Of a stretch of 64,000 bases of DNA, positions 13,319 to 24,095 are shown piece by piece. The position numbers and the translations under genes were made by a program. Under the pieces are notes generated by a model that was given only the letters and a program-made list of their open reading frames with translations, was not told the origin of the DNA and ran no database searches. This stretch comes from Schizophyllum amplum (lineage: Eukaryota; Basidiomycota; Agaricomycetes; Agaricales; Schizophyllaceae), in contig VDMD01000003.1 in NCBI GenBank assembly GCA_007026445.1, positions 1,674,001 through 1,738,000 of the forward strand, given 5' to 3'. Position 1 is the first letter of the stretch, and the number at the start of each line of letters is the position of its first letter.

Positions 13319-13696
13319 CGTATCTTCAGATGAGAGAGTTGTCGAGAAAGCATCAGGAGAACATGGTAGTTGTGAGGGTAAGCTCTTGAGGTCGAGTCCC
13401 ACAAGACACGGAGGCGATCGTATTTGTAGACGGTCGTGCGGAATAAGGAACGTGTGACCGCCGAATCCGGAGAACAATGGCATTCGGGAATTGCCGCCGG
13501 TAAGGTCGTTCTCGACTGCTTTCTCTCGAATCTGCAGTATTCAACTAGTCAAGCATATGTATTGGCAGCACAGATCCAAGCAAGATCCAACGATAGATGT
13601 GAGTACAGTCATACAAATACATAGGCCCTCTGGAGAGGTCTTCCAAGAAACAACCAAGAAACGTGCACCATAGCGTTTACATCCTATGCACATCAT
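13319..13696. other. intergenic, nothing recognised
   Basis: About 380 bp between the start of the SMG7-like gene and the stop codon of the SNF2 gene on the same strand. No coding or structural RNA signal was seen. Confidence 0.45.
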
Positions 13697-16600
13697 CTAG
13701 TCCTCCTCGTCGTCATCATCATCCTCCACACCGGGCCTGAACAAAGCAAGCAGCTCGTTCATGTCGAGGCGCAGGTTCTTGACCTTCTCGCCACTCAACG
13801 CCGCCCGCGTTAGCTCGCGCTTCTTCTCCTGAAGCTGCGCAAATGTTAGTGAGATTTTTGTCGGGGGTGGCAGCAGACGGCATACAGCAAGAATCCTGTC
13901 CTCGACGGTGCCGTTGACCTTGAGCTTATAGATGTGAACCGGACGCTCTTGGCCGAAGCGGTGGGCACGATCAAACGCCTGCTCCTCGAGAGCCGGGTTC
14001 CACCACATATCGACAAGGATGACGTTGTTGCAGGAGGTCAAGTTCAAGCCTATGGGGTTGTTAGTCTGCTTGCAGTCGAACATTGAGATGCTTAGACTCA
14101 CCTGTGCTGCCCGCCTTGAACGATATCAAGATGACCTTGGTGCTCTCGTTCTCTCGGATCTGCCTCAGTGAAGCCTCACGCATGTCGGCGCGCATCTTCC
14201 CGTCGTCTGGCCACTCATCAGTACAAGGCAGAGGACTCCGTACCCAGCCCACTTACACCGAACGTACTTGATGCCGCGGTTCCTCAAGAACGGCATGATG
14301 AGGTCGAGCATCGACGTGAACTGAGAAAAGATGATCGTCTTCTCGCCCTCTCCCCGGTCCTTGATCTCGTCGAGAAGCTCCAGCAACTTCCGGATCTTGG
14401 CCGACGTAGACAGCCCGTCGACCTGCATGGCCTTGAGCAGCGCGCAGTCCTTGCAGAAGCTTAGGGTGTCTTCGTCGTCGTCCTCGGGAGGTGGCAAGCT
14501 GGAGGTTACATGCCTTAGCCTCAAGTACGAGATAATGAGCACAGTTGTACGCACTTGGCCTGGCAGAGCTTGCACTTCCTCGTCACGCCCAACTGTCCGA
14601 AGGCGGCGGCGAGGTCGTCTGGGTCCGTCGAGTCGTCCTTGTTCTTCGCCGCTCGAGTGTCGATGGCGTCGATGTCCTCCTTGTAGTCCTCTGAGACCAT
14701 AACAGGATGATTGCATGCTATAGACGAGGTCAGCCTGCAGCACCTGAAACAACGACCCATCTCACCTTGCCGCAAACGCAAGAGGAGCAAGAGCACACTG
14801 ATGTACGCCTGACCACCACCTTCGCCACTCTCCATCAAATTCTTCACTGTGTCGCCCATCTTGGCCTCCAGGTTCTCATAGAAGATCTGCTCCTGAACGC
14901 TGAACGGACACGAAACGATCGTCAACTGTTGAACATGATCAGATGTGGTCAGCTCCGATTAGTTTCCTCACTCACGTTGCGCGGCGGCAACTCGATGAGA
15001 CGCTTGCCGTTGAGCATCTGGTCCTTCGTGCGACGCAGCATCACCGCTTTTAGAACGACCTGACTTCATTAAGCGTTCATTTTGAACATGAGTGATAAAA
15101 GCATACCTGCAAGCGCTTCATAGCCCGCGTGGCGCCTCTGCCGTTCTTGAGGGGATTCGCTATGTGTGTGTTGAAATGCTCGAGATCGTTCAAAGGCTTG
15201 ATGCGAAGGAACTCAAACAAAGAGTACAGCTCGCTGACGTTGTTTTGCCTGCGAAAGAGCATGAGTATCCCTTTATACACCGCACACAACAATGGCAAAT
15301 ATTGACACTCACATCGGCGTCCCGGTAAGACACCAGCGGAACTTGGCCTGCAACGCCGTACAGGCACGCGCACCCTTCGTCTTGTGGTTCTTAATATTAT
15401 GGGCCTCATCTGCGTAGGGTTAATCCGCGTAACCTAGCAAGACAGACATACAACTCACCAAGAATGACACGCCACCAATGCACGTCGAAGAGGGCCCTCT
15501 TGGGCCCGGCCTTCTTCTTCCCTCTCACAGCAGGACGCGGGATATCACTATCGGAGTCCGAGTCCACGGCCTTCTTCTTCTTGGCCTTCGAGGTGCCCTC
15601 GTCTCTGGCGGTGCCGCCATAAGCCTCGCATTCGGACTTGACCACGTCGTACGTGGTGACGACGATATGCGCATTGCGGAAGGCCGACATGTCTGGAGAA
15701 CGATCCTCATGAGACTAATGGATCATGTCAATCATGGCTTTGCGTACCAGACGCGCGGTTTGGCCCGTGATGCTTGACCACAATGAGGCCCTTGGCCATC
15801 TTCGCGGCCTCACTGGCCCATTGGTCCACCAAAGCAAGAGGGCAAACGACTCTGTCGGTTGATGTCAGCCATCGAACGCTCGAGGATATTGAAACTCACA
15901 AGGTGCTTCCCGACCATCCTTCCTCCCTGTCAGCCTTCTTCGGGCGGCCTTCCACAATCCTGGCCAGGGTCTGGATGGTTTTACCAAGACTACGCCTCTC
16001 GAGTTAGCTCCCTGCATCATCCGCGAGGCTTAATCCCTCACCCCATATCGTCCGCCAGAATGCCACCGAACCGCTTCTGAGAAACGTCCTCACGCTCCTT
16101 CATCCATCGCCGGCCTTGGACTTGGTGAGGAAGAAGCCTAATGTTGTCCTTGAAACCGGGCACTATCAAGTCTTCCTCTGTAAAGACGAATTCCTCATCA
16201 TCGTTGACGCTGCCGCCCACAAGATTCTTCAACGCCTTCTCCGCTTCCGCCCCAGACATGTCTTCCCGCTCGCCCGGAGCCAGAGCTACATAGGGCAGGT
16301 CTGCAGGAGGAGCAAACTGGCGCGAGCCTCCTGGAGGGATAGGACCGTATCGGTTCACAGGATTGGACGGCGGTTTAATTGCGGTGGGTTGGGTATTGAA
16401 AGGGCGTGGGATGGGGCGACCGTACATGTCGTGATCGGCCTGCTGTGGGACCACGATGGGTTTCTGCTGGAGAAAGCCGGGCTTGATGACCTGCGCAGCA
16501 TCTCTAGCCTCGTTGTTCGCTGTGTCCTGCCGCGGTCTCAGTGGTTCGCTGTCGTGCCGGGTTAAAAGAGATGTCTACCGTGGCAACCTACGCCACGCAC

Positions 16601-16931
16601 CTGGGCTTAGAGGCCACCACGACGTCGTCATCGCTTTCGCCCTCCTCGTCTGAAGAGATGATGACCGCGCCTTTGCCTCGTGGCTTGGTCCGCTGCGGTG
16701 CTTCCTCGTCCTCCGATGAACTGGAGGAAGAGCTGGCGACAGAAGAGCCCAGCGACTATGTGTAGTGTTCAGCAAAGTGCAGCAGCATACAGGAACCTTC
16801 AATCACAATCGGGTCTGCAGCAGTGCCCCGCGGGATCGCAGGATTCACGGTCTCACCCATCAGGCGCCGCCGTCTGCGCGTCTATCAGCAGCGGCACTCG
16901 GGATGAGCTCCCAAACGTACATGTTCTCCAT
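13697..16931 (-). CDS. SNF2-family ATPase, Rad5/16-Uls1-like
   Basis: About fifteen exons read leftward to the stop at 13697. All helicase motifs are visible: GLGKT (motif I, created by splicing), DEAH (II), CLTGTPMQN (III), [22 protein letters not shown] and [15 protein letters not shown] (VI). SNF2 ATPases use ATP to move DNA through protein-DNA complexes. Between the two ATPase lobes is an insertion with CKLC, an acidic stretch, and FCKDC, a place where Rad5/Rad16/Uls1 relatives carry a RING finger. Only these four cysteines remain, so ubiquitin or SUMO ligase activity is doubtful. The N-terminus is acidic and serine-rich ([11 protein letters not shown]). The C-terminus ends in an Asp/Glu run. 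The 3' exons are clear. The first one or two small exons near 16750-16931 (ATG at 16931) are unsure. Confidence 0.85.
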
Positions 16932-17398
16932 TTTCTCGCGTCAGATGTGGAACAGAACGAGAATAAACACTTTCAGAAGCGCCGATGGTGATGGTTTGGG
17001 TTGACATGAGAGAACGAACCTACGCGCGAAAGGACGCCACGGTCACGTGATCATGATTCGCGACGCCAACGAGACAATTTGCATTTTCGGCACCAAGCGT
17101 CAACTATGCAGTGATTTACACCAGTGTCATCTTGGATCGAGCTCCCCTTTTCAGGCCAAGGAGCCCCGCGGAAGCTCAAGGGACACTTAAGGTGAGCTGC
17201 ACGGTACTTACATTTACGGTCGACGCCGCCGACTCAGACTCTGTGCGTATATAGCATGGATGCCACTGTGGCATCAATCTGGCCCTAGTACTCGAAGTTA
17301 CACTATGTACATCTCTTCACGGTCATGCATCAAATCGTTTCTTTTCATATCCTGCCGGTACGCATTCGCAGCAAAGCACCCCACTGAGCCACAGCGGC
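16932..17398. other. intergenic, nothing recognised
   Basis: About 470 bp between the proposed SNF2 start and the end of the DUR3-like gene. It includes a TATA-like run near 17245-17252. I see no gene. Confidence 0.45.
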
Positions 17399-20300
17399 TC
17401 ACGCCGCAGACGCCTTCTGGGGCGCAAATTTCCCACCGCCACGAGTGAAGATATCCTATGAGCGATATCAGTCGGACCTAGCAAGAGCAGTAGGGGTATG
17501 GAGATGGAGTATGGTAGGATAAGGAGGACGGTGCAGTGAGAAATTCAGTTGAAGGACGCGAGTTACACACCTTCATCAAGCCCCTCATGATCATTGTCAT
17601 CGCTCGCCTGCTCTCCCACACCGGGCCGACCACGACCACACCGGCCGCCAAAAACGTCCAGGCAATACCGATGCCGACCCATGTGGTGAGACCTTGCACG
17701 CCATATATAGTCTGTGCGAAGAATAGCGGCAGGGGGATGGCAAGGACCAGGACGATGAGCTGGGCGATAGGTTTAGCAGCAGCTTTATAAAGAGGAAGGT
17801 GTGAGACGCACCAGTACCAAAGACGCCCAAGCCGCAAAGCGGAAAGCGCGCTTGAGAGCTACGGGATCCAGATCATCGTCTGCCTCCGCCGTCTCCACGA
17901 TGGTCTGCACTTCCTTGATGCTCGCGGGCCGCTTCTCATCGCCGCTCGCACTGATGCCCTCGTCGCTAGCCCGCTTCTCTTCCCCGGTCGCGCGCTTCTC
18001 TTCATCGAGAGCTGAATGCTCTTCAGCTGCTACTTCCCGATTAATGGCGCGGGTTATTGCGAAGTCAAAGTCATCGGGCGACTGGTATCATATGAGGGAT
18101 GTACGAGACTCAAAGGTATAGGAAGGGCGTACGATCAAGCTCCAGGTCAACGATACTATGGCGCCAACACCGATGGAAGCGAGGTTTCCCGCGAGCATCT
18201 CGTAGTCGCCGCCGCTCGTCTAGGGGAAAGGCGAGTTAGCGCCAAGTAAGATTAATACATGGTGGCAATTACTCACCGTCACATTTATCACCCCATCCGA
18301 CAGCCTCGCAGTCGTCCCCAACCATGTGCCTACACCTGCCACCAAGCCCGTGATTGCACCCACAACGCAGCCAGTCCGGTTCGCGCGTCGCCAGGTGATA
18401 CCGATGGCAATCGGGCAGACGGCACCGCCAAGAAGTACTCCCATGAAGGTCTGCATTGCGCATCAGCCTACTCAACCATGCTGGTTACATGGAATGCAAT
18501 ACGCACATATAGCCACCCCATCGACACACCGATGTAGTAGAAGATCAAGCCAAAGAAGCCACAAGCGATGGCATAGACGGCGACCTGAATGCAGGCCATT
18601 AGCGATGCGTATGGGGCCAGACTGCATGAAACTCACACATATATGCCCGACGCGCAGGAGCTGCTCTTCCGTAGCTTTGGGATTGATGTATCTCTGTCGC
18701 CTCGTCAATCTTCCCTTTAAGCCCAATCCCACCAAGTCATCCTGCCTTGTACACGTCATAGGTCCCAATGCTCGACACCGCGATGAGCTCTGCGCTGCAC
18801 GCACTGGTTACAGCAAGGAAAAGCAGGATCAGAAGCGCGGCGGCACCACCAGGGCCACTGAGTGCGGCTGCTGCAGCGGCGGCAGGCAACCCGGCAGATA
18901 CGTCGGCGGCACTAAGAGGGCGCATGTCTGAGTTGCACTGAGCGATGGGTATCTCGACAGGGAGCAACGAGCGTACCAGGATCCCGATACGTGGCGTTTT
19001 CATTCCCACCCAGCGCGACAGCGGCGAGGCCGAGCGTCGTGGCGAGAGTGAAAGGAATGGCGAACCAAGCAATGCCACCCAGTAGGTAGGCACGCACCTA
19101 GATTGACGCGCAGTAAGCAACTCGACAGATAGTAGAATTCAGTGATACTCACCGCACTCGCCGGCCGACTGGCAATTGCACGCTGCCAATACGCTTGATC
19201 CTGAAAAACCGTGGCAAAGTTGCCCACGATGTTGATGACGCCAAAGATGAGTCCGTTCTTGGAGCGCATAGTGAGATAAGAACTGCGAAGAGAGAACAAG
19301 GATGTCAGCGTGTGTTCTTTCCCGAGCTCGTGCAATAGTTACCCTCCCGCATTCCCGGCGACTGGTGGGGCAGCAGACAGTAGCTCATGCATGCGTGCGG
19401 GACTGCCAATCTTAGGACTACCCGTGTAGACTGTGAAGACGAAGTACTGGAAGTACGGGACATCAGGGGCAGCTGGCTGGCGACGGCGGTGTATTACGCA
19501 CAAGGATGATCACAAAGAGCACTGTCGTATGCGTGCTGGTATGCAGCATCAGCAAATCATATCGAGCGAAAAGAACGCCACTCACTAATCGCAGAGTAGC
19601 GTCGAACGCATGCCTCCCACGACAACATAAATAGCAACACCAACCGGGATCAGGAAGCACGCCGCAATTGTGTTCATGCCAGTCAAGTCCGTCACTGTCG
19701 CCGAGCCGCCCAACACCAGCATCGCACTGACGATCACGTTTGTCGCCAGGCCGAAGAACATGAAAACGAGATGCGCCACGGTTCCCCAGCGCGCACCGAT
19801 GATCTCTAGCCATGTGTGCGCGTATGGCGCGTTAAGCTTGAGCTTGGCGGCGAGCTGAGGAAGAGCACGACCATGAGCATATGCTGGCACTCCATAAAAC
19901 AATCTTCGCATACCATAGCGAACAGCAAGATCTGGATCGTCGCACCAGCTGACTCTTCTATCAATGACAGAACTTCCACATATCGTGCCTATACGCACCC
20001 GCATACCACCACGGGCCACTAATACCTGCATGAACGTTAGTTTCAATGATACTCATTTCGGTGCGAACCACGCACCGTACTTGTACGCCACAGCACTGCT
20101 CTGCAGAAGCGTTGCCGCCCAGGTCCATGCTGACACGATGCCCGACGCGATCAGCGCCGGCTTCACCAGGGCTTCACGCTCCGGGACGCGCTGCTGAACT
20201 CTTCCGCACTCTTCGGAGACCAAGGCGTGTACCTGGCCTGCATCGCTGTCAGCGCGAGCATGAACGCGCTGAAAAACAGCCCGATTCCTGAGAGGCATGT

Positions 20301-20457
20301 CAAGCTCGCGTCTAGCGCGTAGTTGCACGGCGTACGCACCGACAACTTCAGGCAAAGGAGAGTGGGCAAAGGAGAGTCAGCGAGAGCTCAACTGATGGAC
20401 AAATCACGCACCAACACCATAGCCCGCGCCTTGCGGCAGGACTGTCACCGTCGACAT
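17399..20457 (-). CDS. DUR3: DUR3-type urea/sodium symporter with a frameshifting duplication
   Basis: Eighteen exons on the - strand, from ATG 20457 to TGA 17399. Removing one copy of an 11-bp tandem duplication gives a frame of 688 aa, the usual DUR3 length. As sequenced, the duplication (20159-20180) shifts the frame at about residue 45 and meets a stop at once. Family markers include the opening [74 protein letters not shown] and [16 protein letters not shown]3 proteins are plasma-membrane solute:sodium symporters that import urea (and polyamines) under nitrogen limitation. Exon 2 is only 6 nt (20340-20345). One intron (18694-18745) uses a GC donor. The last exon (17399-17455) encodes a basic tail. 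A TATA-like element lies about 90 bp upstream. Because everything else is intact, a recent allele-specific mutation or an assembly error is as likely as a true pseudogene. Confidence 0.88.
20159..20180 (-). repeat. 11-bp tandem duplication inside the DUR3 exon
   Basis: On the + strand the octamer GGCTTCAC occurs at 20159 and again at 20170, an 11-bp offset. Each copy lies in exon 3 of the transporter. Deleting 11 bp joins ASRSVKP to ALIASG, which is the continuous sequence expected from the family. Two copies give a premature stop. Confidence 0.85.
20340..20345 (-). other. 6-nt microexon of the DUR3 gene
   Basis: On the - strand the six bases lie between an AG acceptor and a GTGCGT donor, with introns of 66 bp before and 52 bp after. 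Including them changes GYGVGIG to GYGVVVGIG, the spacing seen in the DUR3 family. Skipping them also keeps the frame, so the call rests on family conservation. Confidence 0.7.
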
Positions 20458-21182
20458 GGTTGGCAGGGTTGTGGAGGTTGAAAAATCGACCACCACGAGG
20501 GTCGGAGGGGAAGAGGTCAACGCTAGCCCCAAGCGCCTGCCAACGTATATAGTCGCGTCTTATCTCGTGTCCTGTTCAACATCCTTGAACCTGGCGCCGG
20601 CATGGCGGCGCGTGCGCCCCAACGCCCCGCCTGCACACCTATGGTCGCGTCCTCCGCGATAAGCCCAGGGATCATCTTCGCGAAGGGCTGGGAAGGGGCG
20701 AAGGTCATGTTCTTTGCCGGCGCCTATTCAAAGTTGTGCATTCTTCGCCGGCTTCTGATAATCTGCAGTGATTGAAGATACAGCACCGGTGGAGGACCAC
20801 ATTGCGTCAATGGCGCCGACATAGATGTCAGCCGTGCTATGGGTGACGGCGTAGGCGCAGAGACTCCAGCGAACAACCTCACAGTCGTAGCAGTTGCAGT
20901 CAACGCCGGCCAGTTAGATTACAAACGTTCATCATCATGATTCATGGGGAAAGATAACAAACAGGCTCCGTTTCGGCTCCGCGGTGAACTGTGTACATAA
21001 TCAGATCTCTACCGCAGATCGCGCCGCGCAGTTGTTCCTCAAAAGGAAGGTTTTGTGGCCACAAGATAGGGTCATTTTCCCGTGAGTGAAGGAAAGGCGG
21101 CGGACAGCCCAGAGAACTTGGAGAAGCACGAAGAGACAAGGACAGGACAAGAAGCTGTTTTGGTTGAGTAACATGCAAAAAG
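20458..21182. other. intergenic, DUR3 promoter side
   Basis: About 720 bp. A TATATA run at 20545-20550, read on the - strand, lies about 90 bp before the DUR3 start and may be its TATA box. No further gene is recognised before the tRNA. Confidence 0.45.
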
Positions 21183-21272
21183 TGGTTCAACCCGGGATCG
21201 AACCGGGAACCTTTCGTGGACGACACCATCGGAGATGTGAGACGAAAATCATAACCATTAGACCATTGAACC
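21183..21272 (-). tRNA. tRNA-Val (anticodon CAC) with a 17-nt intron
   Basis: Read on the - strand, GGTTCAA at the 5' end pairs with TTGAACC at the 3' end to form a seven-base acceptor stem followed by discriminator A. The D arm (TGGTCTAATGGTTATGA) and T arm (CCCGGTTCGATCCCGGG) are standard. The anticodon stem is TTCGT/ACGAA. The 7-base loop is interrupted after position 37: CTCACA, then 17 nt (21219-21235 on the + strand), then C. The anticodon is therefore CAC (valine GUG codons). The intron sits at the canonical place for eukaryotic nuclear tRNA introns, which tRNA splicing endonuclease removes. A run of T follows the 3' end, as expected of a Pol III terminator. Confidence 0.93.
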
Positions 21273-21648
21273 GATGCTAAGGACTCCCCCTGAGGTGGTG
21301 TAGGCCACTCACCTTAAATGTCAGCAGCTCCTAAGTAACTGCCAGTTCATGCCTTGAGTCGCAGAACGAATGAACACCATGCAGCAGCACCCGTCCAATT
21401 CAGGCGCAATTTCAGCGAAAGATAGCACTCCCCAGGTGAATCGTCAAGTCGTTATTCATGATCGCATAGATCGTAGGAGAGCTCTATTATACAGCATCTA
21501 GTAGAGGCGCACAGCCATAATCATACACACAGTCGACTGCTATAGCACCGAGATGAGCTCGCAGGCACGGTTTGGGCGGACAGACACACGTACCAAGGTC
21601 CAAAGCCTTGCCGATGATCGCACTACCAAGCTATTCCACCCAGACTGT
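21273..21648. other. intergenic, nothing recognised
   Basis: About 375 bp between the tRNA and the small secreted protein gene. No coding region or repeat was identified. Confidence 0.45.
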
Positions 21649-22029
21649 TCATGGATGTGCCCGCCTCCGCCTGACGAACTTGGCCGACCGTACGCGGGAC
21701 TCGGTAGCGTCGGCTACGGGGACCACTGCTGGGGGGGCTGTCTCAACCGCCTCTTGAACTTCCGCCGGATTGGGTTGAGCATGGATTGCCATGTACGCGG
21801 AATCTGCCTCTCGCCGTGCCGCTGGTACTACACCGTGCGCTGGAAGTACACCGTGGACGGCGCCGTGTGCGGGAGCTGCCGCGTGTGCTGAAGGTGGGAC
21901 CGTACCGCGTACGCCCGCGATGAAGGCGAACAGTGTGAGAAGGGATAGCCACAGGAGGATTCGCGCCACTGAAGAAAAGAGACACAGTCAGTTCCTTTCA
22001 GTACTGCTTCAGAGAACGAGCGACGCACT
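21649..22029 (-). CDS. small secreted alanine/proline/valine-rich protein
   Basis: Complement of 21649-21968 plus the single base 22029, 106 aa. The long exon opens with TGGCGCGAATC after a good acceptor and has no in-frame ATG. Joining it to the upstream exon at a GTGCGT donor (intron 21969-22028) creates ATG from A plus TG, and the protein then begins MARILLWLSLLTLFAFIAG, a clear signal peptide. The mature part repeats AHG-V motifs (PAHGAVHGVLPAHGVVP) and ends in a basic tail RRRRAHP, with no cysteines. I do not recognise the family, and no function is inferred. A TATATA element lies about 210 bp upstream. The splice model is strongly suggested by the signal peptide but has no homology support. 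Confidence 0.62.
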
Positions 22030-22237
22030 TGTTATGAGAGACGTGTAAGAAGAAGAGACAAGGCTCGCTTGCGAACCTCGCGGTGTAGACGCTTCAAGTC
22101 GAACGCGTGTTCATGAATCGTCTCAGGAGGACAAGGCAAGGCAGCCCACGCGGCGGGGACGCAGCGAGATTACGGGGAGGGATGGCACGCGGCGTAGGAG
22201 GGTAGGCGAGTAGGCGGTCCCTGCGCAGCTGCTCACC

Positions 22238-22243
22238 TATATA
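22238..22243 (-). promoter_or_regulatory. TATA-like element for the small secreted protein gene
   Basis: TATATA on the - strand, about 210 bp before the split start codon. It is in a GC-rich context and would leave a 5' untranslated region of roughly 170-180 nt. Position alone supports it. Confidence 0.35.
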
Positions 22244-22439
22244 TGCGCGCCCCTCCGTACGGCACATGCATTCCCACAGATACGTGTCGGAAGCGTGGGC
22301 ACATTGCGTCAAGTCCGCGGACAAAGGCAGGCGGGGCCTGCGTAAGTGCCAGCAAGCCTGCCGTGTGTCGGCTGCCCGGCCTTATGTCGGCGACCTAGGC
22401 GCACATGCAGGTAATAGCCGGGCGTGAAAGGGTACTGCT

Positions 22440-22575
22440 CGAGGGGTAGGCTCGGATGAAGGGCATGAAAGCTCGGAAGCAGGTGGTATAGGTTCGGTTA
22501 AAGACGTGTGGGCTCGGATAGAGGGTCGTGGACCTGAATGAGGGGGTACCGAGCTGAATGAAGATGTCTATGCTG
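22440..22575 (+). repeat. degenerate minisatellite, period about 21 bp
   Basis: Six or so imperfect units share the core CTCGGATGAAGGG or CTGAATGAGGG, at spacings of 20-22 bp. No protein is encoded in a repeat-compatible way. It lies in the gene-poor stretch. Confidence 0.6.
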
Positions 22576-23489
22576 GTGCGGAGATTACAGGGATTCGGTG
22601 CCGAGGGTGAGGCTCAAAAGCCCGCGGAAGCGCTCACTGAACGGTTGCAGGGCTAAATGCGCAATTCGCAGACAGTGTACTGTGTTCCGTAGGCTTCCTG
22701 TATGTAGTGTGAATACGGCAGCAGAGTACTAAACGTGATAGGAAAGGTACCCCTAGATATCTCTGCGTCAACGTGCAGATGTTCATCGATAGTGAACCGC
22801 CATGTTTAGTTCAACGTGCAAACGTGAGAGTTGGAAAGCGCGCTTGAAAGGCAGAATACGATCGTGACCAGTCCATTGCCGTATACATTGCTTACGACGT
22901 AACCGAAGTCGAGGCTTGATCAAGAGAGCGAGAAACAACAATGGGCGATGGACTTTGCTCCTGTTTGTTGACAGTCCCACGACTTGCAACCAGCCCCGAG
23001 GCAGGTGCTACGTTACCGTAGTCGCCAGGCCTGTAGTCGCCTCGGCCGTATGCTACGTCCTTCCCTGTACTCAATCTACATGTATGCAAGGCATCCCTGA
23101 GTATGCAGCACAGATCATCCAGCTGTACAAGGACGTAGCAGCACTCCATCGCTGTCAAGCCTCTCAAGTTCGCGCTGACCATTCAGCGTCCAGTAAAACT
23201 GTCTGCATCCTTGGAAACCAGCTATTATACAAGTATCTATCCTACCAATTAAGCGCGGTAAATCGTCCAGTACAGTAAAGGTGCCCTATACAACAAAAGG
23301 GGTGTAAAGAATAAGGTTGCAAGTTCGTGCGGTGGGGGGCAATTATGAAAGGCCCGATGGGCGAAAGTAAGAAAACCCGGTGGGCGAGATTGTGGGCGAG
23401 AATATGTCAGTCACTCTGACAGTGAGGAGACATAGGCGAGAACAGCAGCAACCAGAACCATGGCTCAAGGGCAGAACGCTCTACGCCCC

Positions 23490-24095
23490 TCACCCAATCC
23501 GCCGCCGACGTGTGAGCTCGAAGCCGCCAAACGCCGCGCCCGACATGTCCTCGCTAGACCGCTTCTTAGCGCCTTTCCCGAGCAGTGAGGCCGCGGAGCT
23601 CCCAGTAGCATGCTCCCTGCAGCCCACCGCCCCAATTGCTAGTCCCACCCCATCGAGCGCCATCCCGACACCATCGAACCCCATCGTCGCCTCCCAGCGC
23701 AAGCCCTGGCCTCGGGAGCCCTCTACCGACGACGGGCCGCTGAGCGACCGCCGGTTGCTCGCGCACTTGCGCGAGGCGGCGAGTGGAGTGGGCTGCAGGT
23801 CGCATTGGGCGGCGTGTTGCGAGGAGACGAGGTGTTGCGAGGCGGCGGGGTGTTGCGAGGGAGCGGGGTGTTGCGAGGGGAGGAGATAGGTATCTTCGGA
23901 GCTTATCGACGGAGTGGGCGGGGCGACGAATAGGGATGGCGCATCGAGCGCGAGCTGGTTGAGGTCGGTGAAGCCGTCGAGGTCGTCGAGGGGCTGGCAG
24001 GCGGGCGAGGTGGACATAAAGCATGCGGGCGAGAAAGGGGCGGTGACGAGCAGATCGGTGCGAGTGTTGAAATTGGCGGGCTCGTCGACGTCCAT
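23490..24095 (-). CDS. hypothetical low-complexity protein
   Basis: One uninterrupted frame of 201 aa from ATG 24095. The same frame is open upstream to about 24446, but there it passes through intron-like sequence, so the shorter start (MDVDEPANFNTR) is preferred. The protein contains four copies of a six-residue unit around SQH (about residues 65-90, on the 18-bp DNA repeat at 23814-23885), a TPSISSEDTY acidic-serine stretch and a basic end ELTRRRRIG. It is not recognised. It could be a disordered nuclear protein or a chance ORF. Confidence 0.4.
   Translation of the reverse strand: MDVDEPANFNTRTDLLVTAPFSPACFMSTSPACQPLDDLDGFTDLNQLALDAPSLFVAPPTPSISSEDTYLLPSQHPAPSQHPAASQHLVSSQHAAQCDLQPTPLAASRKCASNRRSLSGPSSVEGSRGQGLRWEATMGFDGVGMALDGVGLAIGAVGCREHATGSSAASLLGKGAKKRSSEDMSGAAFGGFELTRRRRIG
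23814..23885 (-). repeat. 18-bp tandem repeat, four copies
   Basis: Four units of 18 bp beginning GTGTTGCGAGG on the + strand. On the - strand they encode four six-residue units (SQHPAP, SQHPAA and variants) in the hypothetical protein. The period is a multiple of three, so copy-number changes would keep the frame. Confidence 0.85.

Larger units (their letters stand above)
22030..23489. other. gene-poor stretch
   Basis: About 1.46 kb with no recognised gene. It contains the presumed promoter of the secreted protein gene, a degenerate 21-bp repeat, and several short ORFs without any recognisable sequence. Confidence 0.5.

Noticed and set aside
20159..20180. The DUR3 frameshift as a very short intron of 17 nt
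   Set aside because: A GTGAAG...GAAG segment would keep the frame but deletes conserved residues, and 17 nt is too short for spliceosomal removal.
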